Shown here: piece after piece, positions 53,457 to 62,239 of the stretch
How the letters are laid out: every line of letters begins with the position of its first letter
Numbering within the stretch: the first letter of the stretch is position 1
Made by a program: the position numbers and the translations under genes
Source of the DNA: Endobacter medicaginis
GTDB lineage: Bacteria > Pseudomonadota > Alphaproteobacteria > Acetobacterales > Acetobacteraceae
Direction of reading: 5' to 3'
NCBI RefSeq assembly: GCF_014192375.1
Contig: NZ_JACHXV010000002.1
Span: 62,001-126,000, forward strand
Length of the DNA stretch: 64,000 nt
The notes under the pieces: model-generated
Databases searched by the model: none
What the model was told of the DNA's origin: nothing
What the model saw: only the letters and a program-made list of their open reading frames with translations

Positions 53457-53945
53457 CTAGCCCCGCGCGCGCAGCAGACGGGCCTTGTCGCGGGCCCAGT
53501 CGCGTTCGGCGATGGCGGCGCGCTTGTCGGCCTTCTTGCGGCCCTCGGCGACGCCGAGCAGCACCTTGGCCATGCCGCGATCATTGAAATGGATGTCGAG
53601 CGGCACCAGTGTGGCGCCCTCGCGCTGCACCGCGCCCAGCATCTGGTTCACCTGCTTGGTGTGCAGCAGCAGCTTGCGCGGCGCGCGCGGCTCGAAGCGC
53701 GACAGCACGCCGCCCTGGTATTCGGGGATGTAGCAGTTGAACAGCCACAGCTCGCCGTCGCGCTCTCCGGCCCAGGCCTCGGTCAGCGTCGCGCGGCCGT
53801 GGCGGAGGCTCTTGACCTCCGGCCCCTTGAGCACGATCCCCGCCTCCATCGTCTCGCGGATGGTGTAGTCGTGACGCGCCTTGCGGTTCTGCGAGGCGAT
53901 GCCGTGCGCGATCAGGCCGGACTTCGTCTTGTCGGACTTGCTCAT
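53457..53945 (-). CDS. smpB: SsrA-binding protein SmpB
   Basis: SmpB carries tmRNA to stalled ribosomes in trans-translation. The 162-aa protein has the OB-fold core: IASQNRKARHDYTIRETMEAGI, LKGPEVKSLRHGRATLTEAW, FNCYIPEY, RKLLLHTKQ and the basic C-terminal tail (GRKKADKRAAIAERDWAR) that enters the decoding centre. The ATG at 53945 overlaps the dapA stop as ATGA. The ssrA gene itself is not in the window. Confidence 0.97.
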   Translation of the reverse strand: MSKSDKTKSGLIAHGIASQNRKARHDYTIRETMEAGIVLKGPEVKSLRHGRATLTEAWAGERDGELWLFNCYIPEYQGGVLSRFEPRAPRKLLLHTKQVNQMLGAVQREGATLVPLDIHFNDRGMAKVLLGVAEGRKKADKRAAIAERDWARDKARLLRARG

Positions 53946-54859
53946 CCGGGCAGCGCGACCTCGGGTACGGCACGGTCAGCGGCGCTGGCCAGACCGACCT
54001 CGTCCATCGCCTCGCGCACCCGTGCGCGCGCCGCGTCCCCGATCGGTGCGAGCGGCAGGCGCACCGTCTCGGTGCAGCGGCCGAGCAGGCTGAGGGCGTA
54101 TTTCACCGGGCCCGGATTGCTCTCGACGAACATCGCCTCATGCAGCGCATAGAGGCGCTGCTGGATCTCCATCGCCTCCTGTACCGCGCCCTCGGCCCAG
54201 GCCCGATGCACGCGCGCACACAGCCCAGGCGCGACATTGGCGGTGACACTGATGCAGCCCTCGCCGCCGGAGGCGAGGAAGGCGACGGTGGTGGCATCCT
54301 CGCCGGAAAGCTGGTTGAACCCCGCCCCGCAGGCGCGGCGGATCGCCAGCGGCCGGGCGAGATTGGCGGTGGCATCCTTCACACCGATGATGTTGGGATG
54401 CCGCGCGAGCCGCGCCATGGTCTCGACGCTCATGTCGACCACCGAGCGGCCGGGAATGTTGTAGATCACCAGCGGGATCTCCACCGCATCGGCGATGGTC
54501 ATGTAGTGACGGTACAGGCCTTCCTGGGTCGGCTTGTTGTAATAGGGTGTCACCACCAGCACCGCATCGGCGCCGCTCTCACGGGCGTGGCGGGTGAGAT
54601 CGAGCGCCTCGCGGGTCGAGTTCGACCCCGCGCCGGCGATCACCGGAACGCGTCCGCCGGCCTGGCGCACGGTGAGATCGACCACGCGACGATGCTCGGC
54701 ATGGGTCAGGGTCGGGCTCTCGCCGGTGGTGCCGACGGGCACCAGACCATGCGTTCCCTCGGCGACATGCCAGTCGATCAGCGCTTCCAGCGCCGGTTCG
54801 TCGAGCGATCCATCCGTCCCGAACGGCGTGATCAACGCGACGATGGACCCCTTGAACAT
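53942..54859 (-). CDS. dapA: 4-hydroxy-tetrahydrodipicolinate synthase
   Basis: It condenses pyruvate and aspartate semialdehyde in lysine and diaminopimelate synthesis. The 305-aa protein shows the TTGES motif (44-48), Y107 (VVTPYYNKP), Y133 and R138 (VIYNIPGRS), and the Schiff-base K161 (IGVKDAT). The dapA-smpB order with ATGA overlap is common in alphaproteobacteria. Divergent from the lytic transglycosylase with a 97-bp gap. Confidence 0.96.
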   Translation of the reverse strand: MFKGSIVALITPFGTDGSLDEPALEALIDWHVAEGTHGLVPVGTTGESPTLTHAEHRRVVDLTVRQAGGRVPVIAGAGSNSTREALDLTRHARESGADAVLVVTPYYNKPTQEGLYRHYMTIADAVEIPLVIYNIPGRSVVDMSVETMARLARHPNIIGVKDATANLARPLAIRRACGAGFNQLSGEDATTVAFLASGGEGCISVTANVAPGLCARVHRAWAEGAVQEAMEIQQRLYALHEAMFVESNPGPVKYALSLLGRCTETVRLPLAPIGDAARARVREAMDEVGLASAADRAVPEVALPG

Positions 54860-54956
54860 CCCTCAGAACTCTCCGCTGCGATCCGCGCCACCTGCCGGCG
54901 CCGTCGCGAAGCGTGAACCTAGGCAGACACCCCCCGCTCCGCAAGCATTGACCGGC

Positions 54957-57059
54957 ATGCTTGCGGCGGCGGGCCTTCCGCCCGAAGCTGTGCCCGTGCC
55001 CAGATCGACCAAGCTCCCGGCGAAACCCGCCCTCCTCGCACTCGTGCTCGGCCTCGCCGCCTGTCAGCCGAATGTTGGCGCCCCGCTGCCGGGCAGTCCG
55101 GCCAGCAACGGCGTCACCGTCAACGACGCCCAGCCCGACCCGTCGGTGGCGCAGGCGCTGCGCGACCGCAACTGGGCGCAGGCCCGCGCGCTCGCGGCCC
55201 GCGGGGCGGACCCGCTGGCGCCGGAACTGGTCGACTGGCTGCGCCTGCAGACGCCGGATGCGGCCAGTGCCACCGAGATCGCCGCCTTCCTCGACACCCA
55301 TGCCGGCTGGCCGGGCCGGAGCGTGCTGACGGCACGGCTGAGCCAGGCCCTGGCGGCCGAGCACGACCCGTCGGTGCTGCGGGCCCTTTGCAGCGGTGCG
55401 AGACTGGCCGCGACCACGCCCAGCCTGGCGACGCTGACGGCCTGCGGGTCGGTGCTGACGCCAGCGGATGCGGGGTTTGCGGCGCTGCTGCGTCAGGCCT
55501 GGATCTCGGGACTCGGCCGGCCGGAGGATGCGCGTGCCTTCCTCGCCCGCTGGGCCGGAGTGGTCACGCCCGGCGATGATGCCGCCCGGTTCGACGCCCT
55601 GCTGGCCCGCAACGCGCTGCCGGCCGCCGACGAGATGTCCGGGCGCGTCGATGCGGCGCGGCAACTGCGACTCGCCCTGCGGCGCACGCCGGCGACGGCG
55701 GTCACCGCGGCCCAGAGCTTCGTGGCCCAGAGTTTCGCGGCGAGGGGCAATGCCGACCCGGCGCTGCTGCGCGACCTCGCCCACGCCCTGCACCGCCGGG
55801 GCAATCTCGATGCGGCCATCGCCCTGTGGTCGGGTCCGGCCGCAGCCCTGTCCGATGCGTCGGCGGGGGCGGAGCGCGGCGCCCTCGCCCGCGACCTGTT
55901 TTCAGCCGGACGCGAGGCGGAGGCGCGCCGGATCGCCGATCCTGCATCGATCAGCGACCGGACGGCGCGGGCGGAGCTGCTGTCGCTCGGCGGCTGGATG
56001 GCCTGGCGCATGCACGACATCGCGGCCGCCAATGTCGCGTTCGCAGCCCTCGCCCGCACCGCCCGTGCGCCTGCCAGCCTCGCCCATGCCCATTACTGGC
56101 TGGCGCGGACCAGCACCGATCGCGCCACCATCGAGGCCGAGGACCAGGCCGCCAGCCTCTATCCGACCACTTTCTACGGCCAGCTCGCCCTCGCCCGCCG
56201 GCTGAACGGCGATGCCGCCCCGGCCTTCGACCCGTTCACCACCGCGGGGCTGCGCAGTGCCGCGGCGATGCGGTTCAGCGCCGAACTGGCGCGCGCGCTC
56301 GCCGCCCTGCCGCAACCGCAATGGACCCGCGCCCAGGCGCTCGATTTCGCCACCCGCCCCTTCGCCCGGGCCACCGCCCTGCTGGTCGGCTGGGAGCAGA
56401 CCGTGCCGGCACGCGGCTTCCTGCTGCGTATCGCGATCGACGATACAGACCCGGTCACGCGTGCGATGGCGGCGTCCGAGGCGCTGCATCTCGGCCTGCC
56501 GGAGGCGGCGGTGGCAATCTCGCGCATGGTCGGCCGCGAGGGCGTGCCGCTGCTCGATCCGGGCTGGCCCTCGCCCTGGCCGGTGCCTGGCGATCCGGCG
56601 CTGCCGCCGGGCCTGGTGGCGGGGCTGATCCGGCAGGAAAGCAGTTTCGACACGCAGGCCAGCAGCCCCGCCGGCGCGCGCGGGCTGATGCAGCTTCTGC
56701 CCGGCACCGCCAACGAGATCGCCCGGCGGGACCCGCAGGCCGGCGTGATCCCGCCGGTGAGTGTGGCGATGCTGCTGGATGCGCCGCAGGTCAACATCGC
56801 GCTCGGCGAGGCCTATCTGGCCGGGCTGGTGAACCGTTTCTCGGGCAGCCTGCCGGTGGCGGTGGCCGCCTATAATGCCGGCCCGCACCGGCTCGACCTG
56901 TGGCTCGGCAGCCCGATGCCGGGGCCGCTGCCGTCCGGCGGCGAGCAGGTGGTGGTCGACTGGATCGAGGCGATCCCGTTCCGCGAAACGCGCGACTATG
57001 TCCAGTATGTGCTGGCCAACGCGGCCGTCTATCGCGCCCATCGTGGTGGGCGGCCCTGA
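54957..57059 (+). CDS. Soluble lytic murein transglycosylase-type lipoprotein
   Basis: It cleaves the MurNAc-GlcNAc bond of peptidoglycan with 1,6-anhydro product. In 700 aa there is a lipoprotein-like signal (PALLALVLGLAAC), a long superhelical Ala-rich helix domain (about 60-520), and a C-terminal SLT domain with the catalytic glutamate in LIRQESSFDTQASSPAGARG, then GLMQLLPGTA and AAYNAGPHRLDLWL. The exact start is uncertain: ATG 54957, or GTG 54990/54996, which would give a more conventional 20-residue lipoprotein signal. It is followed by pgpA one base after the stop. Confidence 0.9.
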   Translation: MLAAAGLPPEAVPVPRSTKLPAKPALLALVLGLAACQPNVGAPLPGSPASNGVTVNDAQPDPSVAQALRDRNWAQARALAARGADPLAPELVDWLRLQTPDAASATEIAAFLDTHAGWPGRSVLTARLSQALAAEHDPSVLRALCSGARLAATTPSLATLTACGSVLTPADAGFAALLRQAWISGLGRPEDARAFLARWAGVVTPGDDAARFDALLARNALPAADEMSGRVDAARQLRLALRRTPATAVTAAQSFVAQSFAARGNADPALLRDLAHALHRRGNLDAAIALWSGPAAALSDASAGAERGALARDLFSAGREAEARRIADPASISDRTARAELLSLGGWMAWRMHDIAAANVAFAALARTARAPASLAHAHYWLARTSTDRATIEAEDQAASLYPTTFYGQLALARRLNGDAAPAFDPFTTAGLRSAAAMRFSAELARALAALPQPQWTRAQALDFATRPFARATALLVGWEQTVPARGFLLRIAIDDTDPVTRAMAASEALHLGLPEAAVAISRMVGREGVPLLDPGWPSPWPVPGDPALPPGLVAGLIRQESSFDTQASSPAGARGLMQLLPGTANEIARRDPQAGVIPPVSVAMLLDAPQVNIALGEAYLAGLVNRFSGSLPVAVAAYNAGPHRLDLWLGSPMPGPLPSGGEQVVVDWIEAIPFRETRDYVQYVLANAAVYRAHRGGRP

Positions 57060-57060
57060 G

Positions 57061-57573
57061 ATGGCACGCAGCGACAGGCTTGCCTGGCTGATCGCCTGCG
57101 GCTTCGGCAGCGGCCTCGCCCCGCGCGCACCGGGTACGTTCGGATCGCTGCTGGGCCTGGGGATCGGTGGCGTTGTGCTGTGGGCCACAGGCTCGGCCGC
57201 AGGCGGCGTCATCGGGCTGCTTGCGGCGGCGGCGGCCGCCACCCTGGCCGGGCTATGGGCGATCGCGCGCGTCTCGGACGGTGACGATCATGGCTGGATC
57301 GTGATCGACGAGATCGCCGGCCAGTTGCTGGCGATGCTGCCGCTGGCCGGTCTGGCGGCCGGTCGGGACGTGCGGGTGGCACTGATCGGCGGGGTGATGG
57401 CGTTCGTGCTGTTCCGGCTGTTCGACATCACCAAGCCCGGACCGGTGGGCTGGGCCGACCGGCAGCATGGGGGCGCGGGAATCATGGGCGACGATCTGCT
57501 GGCAGGTCTCGGGGCGGCGATCGTGCTGGCCGGGCTGCGCTGGCTGGCGGCATATTGGGGCGGGGTCGCATGA
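57061..57573 (+). CDS. pgpA: Phosphatidylglycerophosphatase A
   Basis: It dephosphorylates phosphatidylglycerophosphate to phosphatidylglycerol, the precursor of cardiolipin. The 170-aa protein has the PgpA motifs: GSGLAPRAPGTFGSL at residues 16-30, IVIDEIAGQLLAM (acidic metal site), LFRLFDITKPGPVGWAD and GGAGIMGDDLLAG. Membrane helices alternate with these motifs. Its ATG is one base after the slt stop and its own stop overlaps pncC (ATGA). Confidence 0.94.
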   Translation: MARSDRLAWLIACGFGSGLAPRAPGTFGSLLGLGIGGVVLWATGSAAGGVIGLLAAAAAATLAGLWAIARVSDGDDHGWIVIDEIAGQLLAMLPLAGLAAGRDVRVALIGGVMAFVLFRLFDITKPGPVGWADRQHGGAGIMGDDLLAGLGAAIVLAGLRWLAAYWGGVA

Positions 57574-58082
57574 GGGACGCGGCCCCGCTGGTGGCGGCAC
57601 TGATCGCGCGCGGGCTGCGTGTGGGAACCGCCGAGAGCCTCACCGGCGGGCTGATCGCCGCGCGGCTGACGGCGATGGCGGGCGCGTCAGCCTGTGTAGT
57701 GGGCGGTTTCGTGACCTACACCGACGCGGCCAAGCACGCGCTGCTGGGCGTGGAGCGCGAATTGCTGGCGGTCGAGGGCGCGGTGAGCGAGGCGGTGGCC
57801 TGCGCGATGGCACGCGGAGCACGGGCGCGTCTCGGCGTGGATCTGGCGGTGAGTGCGACGGGCTATGCCGGTCCCCAGGCCGGCCCGGACGGCGAGGTGG
57901 GGCTGGTCTGGCTCGCGATCGCGTCTGCCGGCGGAGTGTCGGCGCGACGCTACCGGTTCGGAGGTGATCGGGCGGCGGTGCGCGATGCCAGTGTCGACGC
58001 CGCGCTGGCGCTGATCGCCGAGGCAATCGGGGGAGGCAGACAAGAAAACGGCGGACCCGAGGGCCCGCCGTCGATGACCTGA
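57570..58082 (+). CDS. pncC: CinA-type C-terminal domain protein (nicotinamide-nucleotide amidohydrolase)
   Basis: This is a 170-aa stand-alone CinA C-terminal domain, which in characterised members deamidates NMN to nicotinic acid mononucleotide. Motifs are GTAESLTGGLIAARLTAMAGAS (19-40), GGFVTYTDAAKHALLGV, EGAVSEAVA and SATGYAGPQAGPDGEVGLVW. It is coupled to pgpA. Its last codons double as the terminator hairpin of the convergent small periplasmic protein gene. Confidence 0.92.
   Translation: MRDAAPLVAALIARGLRVGTAESLTGGLIAARLTAMAGASACVVGGFVTYTDAAKHALLGVERELLAVEGAVSEAVACAMARGARARLGVDLAVSATGYAGPQAGPDGEVGLVWLAIASAGGVSARRYRFGGDRAAVRDASVDAALALIAEAIGGGRQENGGPEGPPSMT
58042..58071 (-). terminator. 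Terminator inside the pncC 3' end
   Basis: On the minus strand a 10-bp stem with one mismatch (58071-58062 with 58057-58048, loop of four) is followed by TTTTCTT (complement of 58048-58042). It lies 27 bp after the stop of the small periplasmic protein gene. Confidence 0.7.
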
Positions 58083-58097
58083 CGATCGACCGCCAGA

Positions 58098-58346
58098 TTA
58101 CTGGGGCTGCGCCGGGGCTTCGGCCGGGGCCGCGGGCGCCGGGGTGTTGGCGGTACGGGCCTGCTGCAGCGACTGCTCGTTCAGGCGCGCCACGGCGGCA
58201 TCACCCTCGGACTCCTTCGCCATATGCTTGCCCTTGACGTGCTTGGCGGTGTGAGCGTGATGCTTGGTGGCAGCGGAAGCGGCCACCGGGGAGACGGCCA
58301 GCGCGGCCACGGCGGCGGCGGCGGCGAACTTGGCGACAATGTTCAT
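58098..58346 (-). CDS. Small His/Lys-rich periplasmic protein
   Basis: This is an 82-aa precursor with a clear signal peptide (MNIVAKFAAAAAVAALAVSPVAASA). The mature part starts with a basic TKHHAHTAKHVKGKHMAK stretch and ends in an Ala/Pro tail. Basic His-rich small periplasmic proteins of this kind resemble acid-shock (Asr-like) proteins, but no family is certain. GAGGAA lies upstream of the ATG. It has a strong terminator and 113 bp before the next gene's stop upstream. Confidence 0.75.
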   Translation of the reverse strand: MNIVAKFAAAAAVAALAVSPVAASAATKHHAHTAKHVKGKHMAKESEGDAAVARLNEQSLQQARTANTPAPAAPAEAPAQPQ

Positions 58347-58459
58347 GACGATCTTTCCTCTGTTAACCTCAGCCGCGTGCGCGACACACGGCACGGGCCG
58401 TTCTGCGGCTCGCATGTCCGACCCAACGGCGCAGGCACCCGCAGGTTCCCGGATAATCG

Positions 58460-58930
58460 TTACGTCGCCGGCCGTCCATCCGTCACAGGGCGCCGCGCGC
58501 CATAGACATCCTCGGCGCGCCTGAGGAAGGCATTGACCATCCGGCGTACCGCTTCGTTGAAGACCACGCCGATCGCGCTCTTGAGGATCGGGTTGCGGAA
58601 CTCGAAATCGACGAAGAAATCCACCGTGCAGCCCTGACCGGCGGCGGCCGGGGAAAACGACCATTCGTTGTTGAGGTAGCGAAAGGGGCCGTTCTCGTAG
58701 CGCACCCGCACGCGACGGGGGCGATCGAGGGCGACGCGGGAGGTGAAGCTCTCGCGGAACGGGCCGAAGCCGATCGAGAGATCGGCGACCAGCTCCGTGT
58801 CGCTGCGGCTGCGGATACGCGCACCCGTGCACCACGGCAGGAAACGCGGATAGGCGCCGACATCGGCGACGAGGTCGAACATCTGCTCCGCGCTGAAGGG
58901 GAGCGCGCGTTTCTCCGCATAGGTGGGCAT
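58460..58930 (-). CDS. RatA/COQ10-type START-domain protein
   Basis: This 156-aa SRPBCC protein is of the ubiquinone-binding COQ10/RatA family (RALPFSAEQMFDLVADVGAYPRFLPWC, then FGPFRESFTSRV and FRYLNNEWSF). Homologues are coenzyme Q chaperones; the RatA name derives from a ribosome-association toxin claim in E. coli. Gene order lipA-ratA with a three-base gap is common in alphaproteobacteria. Together with coq7 in the window it points to respiratory-quinone function. Confidence 0.92.
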   Translation of the reverse strand: MPTYAEKRALPFSAEQMFDLVADVGAYPRFLPWCTGARIRSRSDTELVADLSIGFGPFRESFTSRVALDRPRRVRVRYENGPFRYLNNEWSFSPAAAGQGCTVDFFVDFEFRNPILKSAIGVVFNEAVRRMVNAFLRRAEDVYGARRPVTDGRPAT

Positions 58931-58933
58931 CGC

Positions 58934-59908
58934 TCAGCCGAAACGGGCGAGTCGTGCGGCGCGCAGCTGCGCGAAATCCGAATCGGCGTGATAGGAGGAG
59001 CGCGTCAGCGGCGTGGAACTGACCATCAGGAAGCCACGGGCACGGGCCATCGCCGCATAATCGGCGAATTCGTCGGGGGTGACGAATTTCTCCAGCGCGG
59101 CATGCTTCACGGTCGGCTGGAGATACTGGCCGATGGTGATGAAATCGACGTCCGCCACACGCATGTCGTCCATCACCTGCAGGATCTCGGGGCGCTCCTC
59201 GCCGAGCCCGACCATCAGACCGGACTTGGTGAAGATGGTGGGATCGAGCAGCTTGACCCGATCGAGCAGGCGCAGCGACTGGTAGTAGCGCGCGCCGGGA
59301 CGGATCGACGGGTACAGCCGCGGCACGGTCTCGAGATTGTGGTTGAACACGTCCGGCTTCGCCGCGACGACGATCTCCAGCGCGCCGGGCTTGCGCAGGA
59401 AGTCCGGTGTCAGGATCTCGATCGTGGTGTCGGGCGCGGCCGCGCGGATCGCGCCGATCACCGCGGCGAAATGCGCCGCCCCGCCATCGGGCAGATCATC
59501 GCGGTCGACGGAGGTGATCACGACGTGGCGCAAGGCCAGCCTGGCCACCGCATCGGCGACGCGCTGCGGCTCGCCGTCATCGAGCGCTTCCGGCAGGCCG
59601 GTGCGTACGTTGCAGAAGCTGCATGCGCGGGTGCAGATCTCGCCCATGATCATCATCGTGGCGTGACGCTGCGACCAGCACTCGCCGATATTGGGGCAAG
59701 CCGCCTCCTCGCAGACCGTGGCGAGGTTGTTCTCGCGCATCAGGGCGCGGGTCTCGTGATAGACCGGATGACCGGGCGCACGCACCCGGATCCAGTCCGG
59801 CTTGCGCCGGATCGGGTTGTCGGGACGATGCGCCTTCTCGGGATGGCGCAGACCTGCCTGCGTGCCCTGCCCTTCCCGCCGATGATCGATCACCAGTCGC
59901 GTCGCCAC
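58934..59908 (-). CDS. lipA: Lipoyl synthase
   Basis: This radical-SAM enzyme inserts two sulfurs into protein-bound octanoate. The 324-aa protein shows the auxiliary cluster C66xxxxC71xxxxxC77 ([12 protein letters not shown]) and the radical-SAM C92xxxC96xxC99 (CTRACSFC), plus the C-terminal RSSYHAD serine that ligates the auxiliary cluster. The start is a GTG at 59908 with a G-rich ribosome site. It is 3 bp upstream of the ratA gene. Confidence 0.96.
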   Translation of the reverse strand: MATRLVIDHRREGQGTQAGLRHPEKAHRPDNPIRRKPDWIRVRAPGHPVYHETRALMRENNLATVCEEAACPNIGECWSQRHATMMIMGEICTRACSFCNVRTGLPEALDDGEPQRVADAVARLALRHVVITSVDRDDLPDGGAAHFAAVIGAIRAAAPDTTIEILTPDFLRKPGALEIVVAAKPDVFNHNLETVPRLYPSIRPGARYYQSLRLLDRVKLLDPTIFTKSGLMVGLGEERPEILQVMDDMRVADVDFITIGQYLQPTVKHAALEKFVTPDEFADYAAMARARGFLMVSSTPLTRSSYHADSDFAQLRAARLARFG

Positions 59909-60102
59909 CGCGCCCGCCCCCCGCCTGATTTCGGCCTAGCAAGTGGACCTGCGGTCGCGGATCGTCAAGCGCGAGCCGCGCCGGAAGAGACGATGGCGGG
60001 CCGATCGACGCCGTTGCGTTCCGGCCACAGCAGCCGTTGATGTACGTTCGCGACGAATGGATCGGTCTTGCGCCGAACCACGGGCAGCGCCTATGCGGAC
60101 GC

Positions 60103-62229
60103 ATGCAAATGCGAGTAATTCTCATAGCCGCCAGTGGCGCCCTCGGGCTCATGTCGGTTCCGGCTCGGGCGCGAGACAACACCGCTCCCGCCACTACCCC
60201 CGATGAGACGCAGCAGACCATCGTCGTGCATGGCGTCCAGCGCGGTCCGGTGGCCAAGAACTCCGCCGCCGGCACCAAGACCGACACGCCGATCACCGAG
60301 ATTCCGCAATCGGTCAGCGTGGTCACCCAGTCCACCATCCGGCTGATGGATGCGCAGAACCTCAACATGCTGATGCGCTATGTCTCGGGCGTGACGCCGG
60401 AGACGCGCGGCGGCGATGCGGCGCGCTATGACCTGCTCAGCGTGCGCGGCTTCGACGCCGACACGTACTACAACGGGCTGAAGCTGCTCTCCAATGGCCA
60501 GTATGCCGCCCCGCAGGTCGATCCGATGGTGCTGGGGCGCGTCGATGTGCTGAATGGCCCGATTTCGGTGCTGTATGGCCAGGCGGCCGCCGGTGGCGTG
60601 CTCGACCAGACCACCACCCTGCCCGAGCCCGGTCCGCTGCATGGCACTTTTGCGGTGGAAGGAGGCAATTTCCGCCATGCGCAGGGGTTCGGCGATGTGT
60701 CCGGCTCGCTCGATGCATCGGGCAAGTGGGCCTTCCGCGTCACCGCGGTCGCACGCAGCCAGGACGACCAGACGGATCACACGCGCGACGAGGAGGTGGC
60801 GGTCGCGCCCTCGCTGAGCTGGCGACCGGACGAGAAGACCACGATCAATTTCATCGGCCTGTATGAATGGACACCTCAGAGCGGCGGCTACAGCGGCATC
60901 CTGCGCGGCATGGACGTCCCGATGGGTTTCTTCACCGGCGACACGAATTTCAACCGCTTCTATCGCACCGAGGGCTCGTTCGGCCTGCAGTTCGAGCGCC
61001 GGGTCAATGACTGGCTCACCCTGCGCAGCAACGACCGCTGGTTCCATGTGGCGCTGGATTACCGCAGCGTCTATGCCTCCTCCATCGACACCACCACGCC
61101 ATACACGATCAACCGCGGCATCGCCGCCTCGACCGAGTGGTCGGACCAGTATGCCTCCGACAACCAGGCGGAGGCGAAGTTCCATACCGGGACGGTCTCG
61201 CACACGGTGCTGGCGGGATTCGATTTCCAGCACCTCGACAGCGCCTATGATTCCGGCTTCGGCTATGTGGGCGGTGGGGCCGGCGCAGTGCCGCCGCCGG
61301 ATCTGAACTGGAAGAACCCGGACTACACGCTCGCGGTGACGCCGCCGGCGAAGACCAAGACCGACGTCACGCTGGCCCAGTATGGCATGTATCTGCAGGA
61401 CCAGCTCCGCTGGCACCGCTTCGTCCTCACACTGTCGGGCCGGCATGACTGGGCAGGCACCATCACCCGCACGCCCTCCAACAACTCGCGCTCGACCCAG
61501 TGGGACAGCGCCTCGACCGGCCGCGCCGGCATCAACTATGTGTTCGCCAACGGGATCGCACCGTATTTCAGCTATTCGCAGTCGTTCAGCCCACTGGCCG
61601 GCACGGATGCCAACGGCAAGCCGTTCAAGCCCGAGCGCGGCGAGCAGTACGAGGTGGGCGTGAAATACGCGCCTCCTGGCCGGAACATCCTCCTCACGCT
61701 CGACGGCTACGACCTGACCCGCAACAACCTGCTGACCGGCTCGTCGCCGCTCAACCCCTATCTCTATGTGCAGGCCGGCGAGGCACGTTCGCTGGGCATC
61801 GAGGCGGAGGCGCGGGCGACGTGGCATAATGTCCAGCTCATCGCCAATTACGCCTACATCAACGCCTACTACACCAAGGACAATACCGGGCTGAAGGGCA
61901 AGCGCCTGGCCGCGGTGCCGCACAACGCGGTGTCGCTGTGGGGGATGTACAGCCTGCCGAAGACCGGGCTGAGCCTCGGGGCGGGGATGCGCTACACCGG
62001 CAGCAAGCCGAGCGTGGACAACTCCTACTCGGTGGGCGACGTGACCCTGTTCGACCTGGTGGCACGATACGATCTCGGGGTCGCCGACCGGCGCCTGAAG
62101 GGCTTCGAGCTGACCGCGAACGTCAACAACCTGTTCGACCGCGCCTATATCGCCTCGTGCTATTACGGCGAGTGGTGCGGACAGGGCTATCGCCGCACGG
62201 TAATGGGCGGTCTCGCCTGGCATTTCTAG
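60103..62229 (+). CDS. TonB-dependent siderophore receptor
   Basis: This is an outer-membrane receptor of the ferrichrome/FhuA-like TonB-dependent siderophore type, 708 aa. The signal peptide is MQMRVILIAASGALGLMSVP with ARA cleavage, then a TonB-box-like QTIVVHG, a plug domain (TEIPQSVSVVT, YVSGVTPETRG, LLSVRGFDAD, VDVLNGPISVLYGQAAAGG), a 22-strand barrel and the terminal Phe. There is no N-terminal STN signalling domain, so no sigma-regulator partner is expected. A Fur-box-like palindrome overlaps the first codons. A PepSY protein gene follows 10 bp later. Confidence 0.94.
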   Translation: MQMRVILIAASGALGLMSVPARARDNTAPATTPDETQQTIVVHGVQRGPVAKNSAAGTKTDTPITEIPQSVSVVTQSTIRLMDAQNLNMLMRYVSGVTPETRGGDAARYDLLSVRGFDADTYYNGLKLLSNGQYAAPQVDPMVLGRVDVLNGPISVLYGQAAAGGVLDQTTTLPEPGPLHGTFAVEGGNFRHAQGFGDVSGSLDASGKWAFRVTAVARSQDDQTDHTRDEEVAVAPSLSWRPDEKTTINFIGLYEWTPQSGGYSGILRGMDVPMGFFTGDTNFNRFYRTEGSFGLQFERRVNDWLTLRSNDRWFHVALDYRSVYASSIDTTTPYTINRGIAASTEWSDQYASDNQAEAKFHTGTVSHTVLAGFDFQHLDSAYDSGFGYVGGGAGAVPPPDLNWKNPDYTLAVTPPAKTKTDVTLAQYGMYLQDQLRWHRFVLTLSGRHDWAGTITRTPSNNSRSTQWDSASTGRAGINYVFANGIAPYFSYSQSFSPLAGTDANGKPFKPERGEQYEVGVKYAPPGRNILLTLDGYDLTRNNLLTGSSPLNPYLYVQAGEARSLGIEAEARATWHNVQLIANYAYINAYYTKDNTGLKGKRLAAVPHNAVSLWGMYSLPKTGLSLGAGMRYTGSKPSVDNSYSVGDVTLFDLVARYDLGVADRRLKGFELTANVNNLFDRAYIASCYYGEWCGQGYRRTVMGGLAWHF
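60109..60125 (+). promoter_or_regulatory. Fur-box-like palindrome over the receptor start
   Basis: ATGCGAGTAATTCTCAT is an imperfect 17-bp palindrome similar to iron-responsive Fur operators. It lies inside the first eight codons of the receptor, which is unusual for a repressor site but suits an iron-uptake gene. Confidence 0.35.
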
Positions 62230-62239
62230 CAGTCACCGG

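Noticed and set aside
60091-62223. A 710-codon minus-strand frame opposite the TonB receptor
   Set aside because: It mirrors the receptor gene almost exactly and shows antisense-type composition; the receptor has clear plug and barrel motifs.
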